In this document: in pieces, positions 25,341-37,339 of the stretch
Layout: each line of letters starts with the position of its first letter
How positions within the stretch are numbered: position 1 is the stretch's first letter
Source of the DNA: Aselliscus stoliczkanus
Lineage: Eukaryota; Chordata; Mammalia; Chiroptera; Hipposideridae
Length of the DNA stretch: 64,000 nucleotides
Assembly: GCA_033961575.1 (NCBI GenBank)
Contig: CM066732.1
Location: 51,117,001-51,181,000 of the forward strand
Direction: 5' to 3'
Notes under the pieces: generated by a model
Told to the model about the DNA's origin: nothing
What the model saw: the letters and a program-made list of their open reading frames with translations, nothing else
Database searches by the model: none
Made by a program: the position numbers and the translations under genes

Positions 25341-26280
25341 TAAAAAAATAAAAGATGAAAACGGAGAAAAGAAGAATTTAGGGAAAGAAGGAGTCACACA
25401 CTGAAGTTCTCCAACTTGCCCATGCTGGGCACAGGTTTTCCCTGATCTGCTGAAGTCTCAGCTTTCCTTCGGGACACTTGGGGGGTCCCTCCTGTGGTCG
25501 GGCTTGAGGCAGACTAGTTCGCACTAGTTTGCAGCCAAAAGCGCAATTGTGGCATCCATAACCCTGCTTTCCCTGCAGATTATACCAAAGCCTGTTTGAA
25601 CAGCTCCTGCTTTCTAGAAGTGAGGTGCAGACACAGCCAGCAATGCTTGGGATTCACCTGGAAAGTTTATTCTGAGGCCCCCTCCAGATTTAAAGTTACA
25701 GCGAGAAAAAGTTTCTACGGGTAAGATTGGTTACGCCCAGTGCAGACAAGGCCGTATCGCCATAGCTCAGCCAGAGCCTGTGTGGCGTGCGCACGGGGCA
25801 GGCCTCCATGCCCCACAGGCACCTGCCTAGCTGGGGACAAGTGGAGCCTGTGGCTGCCTGGTGAGCCTGTGGGGAGGACCTATCCTGTCTCAAACAGAAA
25901 GGCCATTCACAAGGCAGCATGTTCTTTAGCTTGCGTTCCGTGCGCTCAGCGTAACCTCCAAAGGAACCCGGACCTGAGAGGCTGCCAGGTTGAAGCAGGT
26001 GCCAGGGGCAAGAGAGTGATTAGAGCCTCCAGTAGGAACACCCTCTGCGACCCTTCCAGGCCCAAGTGCCTAAGCAACTGCTGCGAAGATGTAGATGACT
26101 GATATCAGATGACTGTGAGCCGAGGAAGGAAGAGAAATTGGATATTCTGTCCAAGATAGTGGACAATTAGAGTTGAGGGGGCACTAAGGAACTGGGGGAA
26201 ATGGCCTCAAAGTGGGGTAGAAATAAGGGTCAGCATCACGATTTAACCAGAGGGTAATGCTATTACCCATCTCAATGTCT
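25341..26280. other. Intergenic DNA with a short MER5-like piece
   Basis: A hAT/MER5A-like scrap (GGGATTCACCTGGAAAGTTT) is at about 25648-25690. The rest is unique with no gene seen; the plus frame at 25740-26102 has no recognisable domain. Confidence 0.45.
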
Positions 26281-26283
26281 CAG

Positions 26284-26285
26284 TG

Positions 26286-26379
<94 letters not shown>

Positions 26380-26385
26380 CTCTCC
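26284..26385 (+). repeat. (CT)n microsatellite
   Basis: About 100 bp of nearly pure TC repeats with a few TGTC interruptions. Arg/Glu and Ser/Leu frames over it are artefacts. Confidence 0.98.
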
Positions 26386-27770
26386 CTACCTTCCCATATT
26401 TGACCTCAACAATGAAAGCTATAGTAGAAAGGAATCCTATGGCCGTAAGTATCATTGCAGCCTAATTCATTACAATGTCCCCCCGAATTTGAACACAGCA
26501 TGCCATTCCCTGTGCTGTTCATAGCCCACCCCACTCCCACCCCCGCAATGAGGTCAGTGTCACCCTTACCTGCAAACAGGAGAGAACGGAGGGCTCAGAA
26601 GGAGGGAGAATCTCCTGGGTGTCCCCAGCCTCCAGGTGGTAGTCTGAGGCCTCGAACCCCAGCCTCTGAGCCCTGGTCCAGCTGGGTCTGTGAAGAGAAT
26701 CACAGGTGGGAAAGGTTAACAGAGCCTGCCCTAGTCCTCCTGCTTCCAAGCCAGCACCCCCGTCAGGATGGCTAAGGGCTGGCGGGGGCAGGCCCGGGGG
26801 CTGGACATCCCATCTGAGGGCTCGGCCCAGGAAACCTGTCTCTCCAATCGGTCCCTCTCATGTTCCCCACAATGATGGTTTCAAACAGTCATCCTTCTTC
26901 AAGGCCCCTTGGCTCCTCTATTCAACCCTTTCCCTGTCCTCATGATAACCTCACATCCTATATGACAGATAACACAGAAGGAACAAATGTTCCACAGCTC
27001 ACCAAACCTGTGAACACACCTACACCTGTGCCTGCCTTGTCCCGTGCCACTTGTCTAAAGCCAACCCCACAACTGACCTTTGAGCCCAGCCCCTCATGCG
27101 CCCCAGAGGACCACACGGCATCAGTTATCACCTCTTCCTTATATCTTCAAGTTTTCCTGCTCTGCTGGCCCCTGTGTCACCATGGGAACCTATCTAAGAT
27201 TCGCCTGGCTTAAGAAAAATGAACACACGAAACAATAGGCTCAGGAGGACAACCTCGGCACTCCCATCTCCCTGTCCTGAAAAGACAAGCCATATTTAAA
27301 AGAGGACAAGTGAGTTCGTAACCATATAAGAACTTGTCCACAATTCTTGGAAGAAGGGGAGGAGATGGGATGGAATTGTCAGGAACAGCGGAAACCATGC
27401 TGAAACCTACCGGATCCAGAGTTACTGAGAAAGGAAGAAAGACCCAAAGTAACCTTGTGTTCAAGTAGGAGAGAGGTGGAGCAATCGGCAGAGAAGTTAG
27501 TAAAATAACCATGTTTCGAATCAGGCAGTACACGGGCCCACCATGTACCAGGCAGGAGGCTGCAGCAGCATTTCAGGTTAAAACCCAAGCACTGCCCACT
27601 AAAGAAAGTGAGCCCACTTCTGCAGTCAACCTTCCGATTTGCCAAGTGGAGGGAGATACACAGCCACCTTCAGCCAGAAGCCAGAAACGTTTCTTCCCTT
27701 CCAAGCCCAAAGAATCCTGTCATGATGGAAGGGCAACCCCAGAAACCACCCAGGCTCATTCACAACAAAG
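26386..27770. other. Intergenic DNA, no gene seen
   Basis: Unique, moderately GC-rich sequence. Chance frames up to about 115 codons have no domain or splice support. Confidence 0.5.
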
Positions 27771-27774
27771 ACAA

Positions 27775-28480
27775 AAGATGTAAAATACCAGGGAATAAGC
27801 CTACCACGGAATGTTCAGGACCTATGAGAAGAAAACTATAAAAATTTACTGTGGGACATAAAAAAAGATCTGAATAAATGGAAAGGCACCACCCTAGACC
27901 TGGATGGAAAGACTCAATATTGTAAAGATGTCAAATCTCCTCAAATTAAATGATAAATTTACTTCCGTCCCTATCTCTATCCCTACAGGAATTTTTATGG
28001 AATTGAACAAGCTGATGCTAACTATCCTTTGAAAGAGAAAATGCAAGAGAAGAGCCTAGAAAAATTTGAAAAAGAAAAATAATAGTTTGGGTATTTGTTG
28101 TACCAAATATTAAAACAGACCGTAAAGTATTTAAAACAACATGAAGTGGATGGGATTAGGCAAAGAAGCAAAATAAAAAAATCCAGAAATAGACACAGAT
28201 GTGCCGAGAAAATCAGGGACACGATGGCATTTTCTGTACATGAGAATGTGACACTTGCCACTCAGTTTGGGAGGGAAAAAGTCAGATGCCTACCTCACAT
28301 CATGTATAAAAATCAATTCTTATGGGAATAAGAAGCTGAATATATATATACAGATCAATCTAGAAAAGAAGAGGCCACCTGCTGTATTTGATGTGAATTG
28401 GAATGATGTGATTTTGAAACCATGTAATATAAAAATAATGTGTCCATGTTACATAGAAAATTTGAAATCCCCCCAAGAGT
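27775..28480 (+). mobile_element. Old L1 ORF2 fragment
   Basis: TACCAGGGAATAAGCCTACC, AACTATAAAAATTTACTGTG, AATTTTTATGGAATTGAACA and GAAATAGACACAGATGTGCC follow L1 ORF2 order with many stops. Confidence 0.7.
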
Positions 28481-29890
28481 AAAACAAGTCATCAAGAACT
28501 GTGTAATTTCAAAACTGGTGGCTAAGTGAGCTGAAATCACATTTATATTAGCGCAAAGGACGTGCCACTTTAGCTGGTGAAAAGAAGGTCCAGCCACCCA
28601 TTGTCATTACTGTGTCACCTACAGACCCCAAGGAGGTCCAGCACTGTCTAATCAGCCTCACCTGAGGCCTCTTGCGTAGTCTTCTCACAGAGGGTGGGGG
28701 CCACTTCTGCAGACCCAGGTTTGCAAAGTTCTGTTAGCATGTTCTCAGATGACCCCGTCCCAAGTTTCAGGGGCCTCCATGTTCCTTGTCAGGTCCAGGC
28801 TGAGAAGTGAGATTTCTCCGCAGTCTATTCCTGGTGGTCGCTCTGTCTGCACCCCCGCTGCAGGAGGTGAACGGGCTCTGTGATCCTGTCTGGGGGGACT
28901 TGGGCTCTCGTGGTTTGCTTCACCTTGTGACTCACCGCCCTGACCCTGTCTTTTCTACTTTTTAAGGCATTAGTGGTGTTTATCAACAGGCACCCAACTC
29001 CACAGTCTTTCTACGTCCTTCCGCCCCAGAGCTCCCAAATGTCAGAGCTCTTGCAAAAGGCAGGGCACCTGTGTTCTGTGCCCCATGCCACTGGTAGATG
29101 TCTTAGCAACTGCGCATGTGCCAGGTGATTCTCCACTACCACCAGCGACGGATGGGTCATCATTCTAGCCCACTAGCTTCTTCAGAATCCCAGCCCTGGA
29201 GTCTGTGTCCTAGGACCACTCCTGGAACCAACGAGGATAGCTCAGGTGCCTCAGAAGCCGAGTCTGAGGCAAGGATTCAGAAACACATGAGTAACCAAGG
29301 GAGTTCTCATCAGAAAAAGCCTATAGTGGAGGGAGTTAAGCAAGATCAGAGGGACAAAAGAGCAGGGCAAGGAGGTAACCTCAGTCAAATGCAGTCTTAC
29401 CTGAGCCAAGCGACGGCCACAGTGATGGCAGGGAGGTCTGGAGCATAAATCACACTGCAGCTGCCACCCTGGAGCCAGTCTGTTGTATTCAGTCATTGGC
29501 TGTGGGCTGTCCTTGCTGCGTGCTGGAGTTTAACTTCCGGAGCAAAGTACCTCCCATCAGCTGAGGGCAATTCTCCAGACCAGGGGCAGCTGGGGGATGT
29601 TGCCAGCATACCCCTGGCAGCTGGGGTCTGAAAGGGGCTCCGGGGGTGGCAACAGCATCCTAAGGATCCCATATGAGTCAAACCTAGCATAATTCAAGGC
29701 CAATTGTTCCATGAGGTGGCGTGTATTGCATTCTTGGAACGCTTGCCTCCATAATGACAGTGAACTTTGTTCAGCAATGTTTCTGACTCTTTAGAGCACA
29801 CACTCCTAAAGGAACAGCGTATCATGGTGGCTGTTCGGTGTTCTTCAAAATAACTTTATCCTTCCATTCTCTAGCCCAGATATTGATGTT
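28481..29890. other. Intergenic DNA, no gene seen
   Basis: Unique-looking sequence. The plus frame at 29116-29448 has no recognisable domain. Confidence 0.5.
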
Positions 29891-29895
29891 TAGCG

Positions 29896-29896
<1 letters not shown>

Positions 29897-29931
<35 letters not shown>

Positions 29932-29938
29932 ACACACA
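29897..29938 (+). repeat. (GT)n microsatellite with adjoining CA inverted copy
   Basis: About 16 GT units end in TTAACACACACG, so the tract can fold back on itself. Confidence 0.95.
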
Positions 29939-31125
29939 CGCTAGCATTACCATCACCCATTAATAAATGCTTGGATGATGTTGTTAAAAGATTAAAACAT
30001 ATTTTGAATCATAAAATCAGTTAATATTAATAAAAATGCACATTAGTCACCAAACTTACCGTACTTGAGGTCTTAGTGCAATAAGGAAAGCAATAGAAAT
30101 AAGAAGCATATATGTTGGAAAGGAAGAAACAAAACTATCTTTGTTCACAGTCACTATGATCATCTACTGGAAAAAATATCTAGCATGGATTTTTTTTTTC
30201 TACCATAGAATATACCAAAAGCTATTAGAACTAATGTGTGAGTCTATCATAGTCACAGGATGCAAGATCAATACACAAAAATCAATCTTATTTCTATATC
30301 CTGGAAATGATGAATTGGAAATTGAAATCTTAAAATACCATTAATAATAGCTTCAAAAAATATGAAGTAGTTATGGATAAATCTAGCAATATATGCAGGT
30401 TTTACATGCTGAAAACTGTAAAATATTGCTGAAAGAAAAACTTTAAAGACCAAAATAAATGCAGAGACAAACCATGTTCATGGATCAGAAGATTGGATAC
30501 TGTTAAAATGTCAGTTCTCCCCCAAGTATCTTTATAGCATCAATTCAAAGCCAATCAAAATTCAGGCAGGCTTTTTGTGAAAATTGTCAAGCTGATTCTA
30601 AATAAGCTAAATTTATAAACTAAATTTATATGAAAAAGTTAAGGAGCCAGAATAGCCAAAACATTTGAAAAAGAAGAGCAAATTCTAAAGGGATCATGCT
30701 AATTTCAGACTTACTATAAAGCTATCTACTATAAACATGATGGGGTGGTATTTGGATAATAATAAGATAAATCAATGGAATAGAACTAACAGTCTAGAAC
30801 TAGACCCACATGTAATGATCAATTTATTTTTGACAAGGTACCATGATAATTGAATGGGAAAATAATAAGATTTTCAACCCGGTGCTAGAAAATGGGGCAT
30901 TCCTTTCAAAAGAGAGAGAACCTCGATCCTTGTTTTATACTATGTACAAAAAGTAACTTGAAATGGATCATAAACCTAAATGTAAGCGCTAAAAACAAAA
31001 CTTCTAGAAGGAAACATAGGAAAAATATTTGAGATCTGGGTTTAGACTAATGATTTTTAGAAAACAAAAGACTCACGGCATAAAATAAATAATTGGATCC
31101 CACCAAAATTAAAAACTGCTCTTCA

Positions 31126-31519
31126 GCCACAGGGATATGAAAAACAGTTCAGGGAATATAATTAATAATGTTGTAAATATTTGGTGGGGTGTCAGATAGT
31201 TACGTGTCTTGTTAGGGAGACCACTTCATGGATGGAGTAGTGCCTTGATCACTGCACTGTACACCTAAAGCTGATGTTGTATAATATTGTTTCCCAACTA
31301 TAATTGAATATATAGATAGTCATGGGATGTGGAGTATACTGTAGAATGGAATCAAGGAAATTGTAATAGATATGTATGATATGGGGGGAGTGGGGCAGAG
31401 TATTGGGAGAGAGGGGTTGTCACTTTGAGGGATAAAAAGTATAATTATCGCATTGTGTTGTACACCTGAAACTAATTTTTTTAAATGTTTATTTCACAAT
31501 AAAAAAATTTAAATAAATA
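31126..31519 (+). mobile_element. ~394-bp polyadenylated retroposon (L1-3'UTR-like)
   Basis: The target-site duplication ACTGCTCTTCA lies at about 31116-31126 and 31522-31532. The body contains TGTACACCTAAAGCTGATGT and near its end GTGTTGTACACCTGAAACTA, then an A-rich tail with AATAAA. I associate this 3' end with an L1 lineage of laurasiatherian mammals. The host L1 continues across both duplications. Confidence 0.75.
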
Positions 31520-31616
31520 AATACTGCTCTTCAAAGGATGTTGTTAAGAAAAATAAAAAACAAGCCACAGAAGGAGAGCAAATTATTTGTAAAACACATC
31601 TGATTAAGGTATATTC

Positions 31617-31867
31617 TCAGTGGAGATGATGTCACGCTCAAAGGGACAAAAATGGGTTCTTGGGGGACTAAAAAAAAAAAATCTTAAATATTACTTTCAA
31701 ATGTGGCCCTCCGAAGAGTCATAGGACAAAAAAAAAGACATACAGTATATTGTGGTATTAAACATCATAGTGGGGAAGGCATTCGGAAAAAAAATATCTA
31801 AAAAAGGCTCCTTAGTGTTGCAAGGGAAAATGTTTTTAAAAATTGTTTTTAAAAATTGTTGAGAAAC
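31617..31867. mobile_element. Possible non-autonomous hAT DNA transposon
   Basis: The segment begins CTCAGTGGAGATGATGTCAC and ends TTGAGAAACACTG, giving CAGTG and CACTG ends typical of hAT elements. It separates L1 sequence ending CATCTGATTAA from L1 resuming ATAAAAATCTTGTATC. A clean 8-bp duplication is not visible. Confidence 0.4.
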
Positions 31868-31951
31868 ACTGGATAAAAATCTTGTATCTAGAATATATAA
31901 AGAATTCTCTCACAACTCAATAAGACAAAGAATCCAATATAAAAATGGGCA

Positions 31952-32375
31952 GGGCCGGCCGAGTGGCGCATTGGTTGAGCGCTGGTTTTGGGATGCCAGC
32001 GGCCCCGGTTCGGATCCCACATGAGGGCCAGTGACACTGCCCTCTACAGCTAACAACAGCTCCGCCTGGAGCTGGGCTGTGCGAGCCCCGGTGATGGTGT
32101 GGGCTGCCATAGGCTATAGTGAGTGGCCCGCAGCCAGCGTGAGCGGCTGGCAGCCAAGAGTGAGCTGCCAATAGCCGCAGTGAGCGACATCCAGAGGCCG
32201 GCGACCGATCTGCCTCATCTGGGAAGAGCGCAATGACGATGCCAACAGTGGGGCAACATCCTCCGCAACTAGACTGAGGAGCAGAGGGACAGCAACTTGT
32301 CTGTTCCCCTTCCCCGATTCCCCAACGCTGTTCCCCTCCGCCAATTCCCCAATAAAATCTTTAAAAAAAAAAAAA
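31952..32375 (+). mobile_element. Full-length SINE-A, best-preserved copy
   Basis: Starts GGGCCGGCCGAGTGGCGCAT (A box), has B box GGTTCGGATCCC, a body with two copies of a 20-bp GCAGCCA-type unit, and ends CCAATAAAATCTTT plus A's. The duplication AAAAATGGGCA is perfect at 31941-31951 and 32376-32386. AATAAA and TCTTT define a T+ class SINE. Confidence 0.96.
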
Positions 32376-32784
32376 AAAAATGGGCAAAAATATGAAGAGA
32401 GACTACACCAAGAAAGATATATGGGTGGCAAATAAGCACATGAAAAGATGCTGACACTATTGGTCATTAAAGAAATGCAAATTCAAACCAAAACAAGGTA
32501 AGCACTCCATGCCCTCTAGAGAGGCTGAAATCAAATAGAGTGACGACATGAGTGGTGGTGAGAACTGGAGCAACTGGAACTCTTGGAAAACATTTGCTGG
32601 TCTTTGATCAAGTCATAGATACACTTACCCAAGAGAAATGAAAACATATGTCCACACCAAGTCCTATATTCAAATGTTTAGGCAGCATTATCCATATTGG
32701 CTACATTAGAAACACCCCTAAAATGTATTCACCAATGAATGGATATGAGAGAAAACTGCTTAGCAATCAAAAGAATGAAGTACT

Positions 32785-32892
32785 GGGCCGGCCGAGGGGC
32801 GTGGTGGTTAAGCGCTGGCCTGGGATGCCAGCGGCCCCGGTTCAGGTCCCACATATGAGGGCCAATGACACTGCCCTCAAAAAAAAAAAAAA
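32785..32892 (+). mobile_element. Head-only SINE-A (short form)
   Basis: GGGCCGGCCGAGGGGCGTGG through the B box to GACACTGCCCTC, followed directly by poly(A). The duplication AAAAGAATGAAGTACTG (32769-32785) recurs at 32893-32916 with a 7-bp internal insertion. Confidence 0.92.
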
Positions 32893-33245
32893 AAAAGAAT
32901 GAAGAACGAAGTACTGATAGGTGCCACAATGTGAATGAGTATGGTTAAGGGAGACATTACTTACAATAAGTGAAAGAAGCCAGACCCCATTTGTATTTCA
33001 TTTACATGATATTCAAGAAGAGGCGACCGTATAAGCACAGAACTCATATCAGTTCCGAGACCAGGGGTGCAGAGGGGACTGCCTGCAGAAGCGCGTGAGG
33101 GAAGTTGGGAGGTGCCAGGACATGATCTATATCCCCGCTGTGCCTGTTACATGACTGTTAACACTGTTAAGATGCAATGAACTGTATACTTTTTAAACTG
33201 ATTTTTACTGTATGTAAATTACTCAAGAAACCTACCAAAAATAAA

Positions 33246-34389
33246 AAATGTGAGGAGTCCCAACTACGTGCTCAGCACGGAGCTGACCCTGCTCTCATGA
33301 AGTTCATCGTCACTTGGCCATTTGTTCTGCGCGGTTCCAGCACCAGAACTGGACCCAGTGGGCAGGGAATGGAGAGCAACTCGGTGCCGCAGGCCTCCCA
33401 CCCACCTCCGCCAACCGACTCAGCTGGTCCAGTGCCTGGAAGGCCGCCTCCACACTGGAACAGAGTGACACTCTGGCCACGGCTGACATGCTGCTGTCTC
33501 CACCTCCTTCCTCAGTGTGGCCCCCAGACCAGCAGGGTCAGCCTCCTGGGGGCAGAGGACTGGTTACAAAGGCAGGATCTCGCACCCCAGCTCAGGCTCC
33601 TGCAGTCAGAGCCTGCGTTTTAACCAGACCCGAGACAATTCCTCTGCACAGATCTGGGTTTATGTATTCAGATCGCTTCATACACATCTTTAAGCTCTCA
33701 CTGCACCTTTAGCAAACTGACCACAGATCATGGGTGCGATTTACAAAAGGAAGATGACGCTGAGTTGTAGCCGCTGTAGGATACCCACCCTTCCCCCCGC
33801 CTCTGCCCCCCGCCCCCCAGCTCTTCCAAGACGAGTTACTACTGTAGTTTCAGGGTCTGTGGCTGACTCACAGGAACTGTTGGTAGTCAGGTGCCAAGAG
33901 CTCCAACCCAGCCAGCCTGGGGGCATTCCAGCAGCCCCCCTCACAGACCTCAGTAAAGCAACGGACAGCTCCCACAGAGCTTGCAGCCTGGTGCAGGACC
34001 CACGTGACCATTGGAGAGTCATGGATGTAAAATGACAGCTGGGACAGGTTCCTGTGTTGCCCAGAGAGTTCACACTTGGGGGACTTGATAAAGTTTGCGG
34101 GGCATGTAAGGCTTCCTGGAGGCAGTGATGCCCGAGCGAAGGCTGAGGGGTGATGAGTATGTGTGAACCAGGCAGAGGGGCCGCATCCCAGCTCCTGGAC
34201 GAAGCCCGAGTGCCCGAGAGAGAGGGAGGTGCAGGGCTGGAGTGGCCCCATTGGCCAGGTGAGCTCTGAGGAGGTGAGGGAGGGCGGGGAAGCGCGGTGC
34301 TGAGGCTGGGGAAGGGGAGGCACCAGGCGACGAGCAACCGTTTGTCTGGAACATTCCACCCCTATCCACCCCAGCCGCCAGAGCAGAGT
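33246..34389. other. Intergenic DNA, no gene seen
   Basis: GC-richer sequence with several overlapping frames up to about 200 codons (for example 34337-33741 minus). They are Pro/Ser-rich and lack recognisable domains. Confidence 0.5.
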
Positions 34390-35060
34390 CCTCATGCTCC
34401 CTATTCATTACCTGACATAACTAATTGCCTGGTGACATTTCCCATATTATAGACAAATGTGAAGTATGGGCCCAGCTGTTCCCCTTCTTGTCACCAGGAA
34501 TCGGTTGATAAATATGTTTATTTGAGGTCAGCCTGGCCTCATCCATTAGAAATATTGTTTTTCTAAACATTACATTGATTTAATTTAACTCTAATCAATT
34601 TAAAATGGTTCTGACAATTAACAAAAGCTTCAAATATGACCTTAAAGTAATAGGATTCATTAGCTATGTTTAGGATTAAACTTACCCTAATAGGGCAATT
34701 TTTCTTCCGAGGGTATTTGGTAAGCGACTAGTGGTCAGTCAAAATGAAATCAATTATTATAAATTATACAGTTAAAGTTGATTATGTATCCCCTGCTAAT
34801 TTGTATAAATAAGGGCCTCTGACAATGGGAGTAATTTATTAATAACTCTCTCTCCCCCAGCCCGGTATCACACTTCTCGGAGCAGCTGCCAGGGTATGTG
34901 TAACCCATGAAGTATTATTTTCCAGGGCTGCTCTCAATGTATGCTAATTAAACCCATAATTAATTGGAACAGTTATAGTTAAAGACACAATGCTGGCGCC
35001 CTTTGCCCTATTATTCATGACAGTCAACTCATTCAAAAGGCAATCTGATCAAAAATTCAT
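34390..35060. promoter_or_regulatory. Candidate conserved enhancer block 4
   Basis: The strongest such block: 670 bp, repeat-free, very AT-rich and dense in motifs such as CATAACTAATTGCC, TTGATAAATATGTTTATTTG (forkhead-like), CATTGATTTAATTTAACTC, AATCAATTATTATAAATT, CTGCTAATTTG and CATAATTAATTGG. No exon. By synteny it lies in the interval toward SALL1. Confidence 0.55.
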
Positions 35061-35489
35061 ATGGTAGCTCAGGCGCCCCGAAAGGAAGGAGATCTTACCA
35101 CAAAGGGTGCCTGTGATGTGACAGCTGGCGCGCTGGGGAGGGGTGCGATGCCGGCAGAATCCCAGCCCGAGAGTTCCTGGGGTTCCCACCCTGCCACCAG
35201 CAGCCAATGCCCATCTGGGAGGAACGTGGGCTCTTCAGAGAGGCCGGGACAGCATGTCTGGGTCTGAGCTCATGAATCGGTGGCCCATACAGCGTCAAAC
35301 AACAAACAGGCGAAATTCAATCTTCGCCAGAATTTTCCTGATTAGGAGATGTCACTTGTCTTGGAAATCCCTGACTTTGAAAAGTCAGAACACACGGGGC
35401 CTGCTTCTCTCACTTCCTTGACCACCTGCCCTCTTCTTTTCTTCCCGTTACTTGCCTGGCCCCTGCAGGCACGTGAGCCATGGTCTGGG

Positions 35490-35610
35490 ATACCTCCTCA
35501 GTTTACAGCTGGAGACATTGGAGGCCCAGAGAGGGACAGTGTCACCAAGGAGCCTGGCATGCCCGGGCTTCAGACAGCCCTGTTGTGGCTGGTTTTACAG
35601 AGCATCTAGG
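35490..35610 (-). repeat. MIR-like SINE fragment
   Basis: CTCAGTTTACAGCTGGAGAC and GGAGGCCCAGAGAGGGACAG match antisense MIR. Confidence 0.65.
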
Positions 35611-36838
35611 CCAACTTGGGGTCCCAGGGGGCGGTGGCCCTGTCCATGAGTAGATACTCTCCCTGCCGGACGGGCTGGAGCCTGGAGGAGAGGCTGTGGG
35701 CAGCGAACCAACGTTCAAGGCTCACGGGGTCCTGAAATGCTGGGCTGAGGACGGACGAACGCCACTGCGTTGGATGTCTGCAGCTGGAAACAACAGGCCG
35801 AGTCTTGCTAATCCCAGATTCTTCGGGTTGGGCTGGAGCGGAGTGGGGGTCGCTCTTCCCTAAACGCCAGGGGTCCTCTGAGGCCTATGGATGAAGGAAG
35901 GGACCAAAAGTGTCCTGACAGCCCCAATAGCATGGGCACAAAGGACATTCAGCTTGGAAATGCTCATGAAAATGACCTCACATGAACATTCAGTCTTCCA
36001 GTGAACGTGGAATGCCCCCACTTGGGGCATCCTGTGATGGGTGCAGCGAGCTGGGGACAGCATGGCTTTGGCCTTCTGCCAGCCCCACTGCTGGAGCCAA
36101 CAGATATATATATATATATATAGTGCCTTGTGAAAGCCCAAGGAGCTGGGGTATCTGGGGAGGGGAGTCATTTGGGGGCTAAGAAAAGCCTGTTGGACTC
36201 TGATGTGAGCCCAGGTCTCCCTCTCCACTCAGGAACGTGAGCACAGTGTCTCTGGAGGACAAGCTGTGACTCCTTCCTGACTGTGTTAGCCGGAGGCAGT
36301 GAGCGGCAGGTTTGCGAGGAAGGAGAGGTCGGGATGGAGCAGGTGTGGCCCAGAGGCCTTGTGAGTGAAGGCACTGAGGAGCCACAGACCCCGAGGTCAA
36401 ACCAGGAGCTCGAGCCCGGCCCTCTGGCTGCGGAGCGAGCACCGGAGGCCTCCTGTATCAGGGAGTCCTTACAGCCCAGGAGCCCAAGGAAAGGCCAGCA
36501 TTTGGGCCACTCCACCTCCTGCACCTTAGGGAAGGCCCAGCGTGCATCCAGGAGCACAGCCACGCCCCCTCGGAAAGGCGGGGTCAGAGCCAAGCACCAG
36601 CCCGCTCGCCTGTCCTCCACAGCTCAGCCCTGCACCAGTATTGCCCCTGGTCACAGCCCTTCCTCCATAGGCTGCAGGTTCTCCAAACTTTAGAATGAAG
36701 GGTTGGACCCAATTTCAACGGACCCAATGACCCAGGCCTCTGTACTGCAGACCAAGCCTGCCTGAGGACTTGACCTTCGGGAGAGCTTTCTCATTCTGCT
36801 GTGGGCCTGGGTTTGAAAACGAAACAGAGGACACACGG

Positions 36839-36840
<2 letters not shown>
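35611..36840. other. Intergenic DNA with a short (TA)n tract
   Basis: A (TA)n run is at about 36105-36121. The plus frame 36283-36693 (136 codons) and minus frame 36620-36168 (150 codons) overlap each other and have no domain. Confidence 0.5.

Positions 36841-36841
<1 letters not shown>

Positions 36842-36871
<30 letters not shown>
36842..36871 (+). repeat. (CA)n microsatellite
   Basis: About 14 CA units, uninterrupted. Confidence 0.95.
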
Positions 36872-36873
<2 letters not shown>

Positions 36874-36909
36874 AGCTGGACATAACTACTCAAAGTTATT
36901 AAATTTCAA

Positions 36910-37330
36910 CTCAAAAAGAAAGCGTGTCAAAACTCATCAAAATGTTTATTTAAAATATTGTATGTATGTCACTCAGTGAAGTCGGTTGTTGAGATAAAAT
37001 GAGGCACACTAAAAATTTCAAGAGTTTATTTGAGAATAGGTGGACTGGAATCAGGCAGCTCCAAACCAAAAGTGGTCAGGAGTGTTCTGCAACAAGAACT
37101 AGCGAAGAGGCTTTTACAGAGAAGACATAGAAGCAACGCAAGGCAATTATGTGACTGGCCGTAGCTTGAGAAGTTGCCTTATGTGGGACAGCCTCATTGG
37201 CTGTGACTGGTCCTTCAGTTTCATTTTTTCAGATTGGGGTACATGACTCTGGACTCTGTCTTGGTTTGCTTATTTAGGCTACCAAGGCATGAGAGCCACA
37301 TATTCTAATTTGTTTAATTACTTTAACTTT
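36910..37330. repeat. Possible LTR-like interspersed repeat
   Basis: AAGAGTTTATTTGAGAATAG followed by GGACTGGAATCAGGCAGCTC resembles an old repeat of LTR type. I cannot see clean TG...CA ends or coding sequence, so the class is a guess. Confidence 0.3.
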
Positions 37331-37339
37331 GGTTAAAAA

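Larger units (their letters stand above)
30120..33245 (+). mobile_element. L1 ORF2 tail and 3'UTR, split by nested insertions
   Basis: L1 sequence runs from GAAACAAAACTATCTTTGTT (30125) to the 3' end near CTCAAGAAACCTACCAAAAA (33220-33239). It is interrupted by a polyadenylated retroposon (31126-31519), a hAT-like insert (about 31617-31867), a full SINE-A (31952-32375) and a head-only SINE-A (32785-32892). L1 order resumes after each. All frames are broken. Confidence 0.8.

Noticed and set aside
31952..32040. tRNA-like sequence with A and B boxes
   Set aside because: It is the SINE-A head: it lacks a full cloverleaf and carries a SINE body and poly(A) tail. The same holds for all other heads.
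33741..34337. 198-codon Pro/Ser-rich minus-strand frame
   Set aside because: GC-rich DNA with few stops on both strands; another long frame overlaps it. No domain, no splice context.
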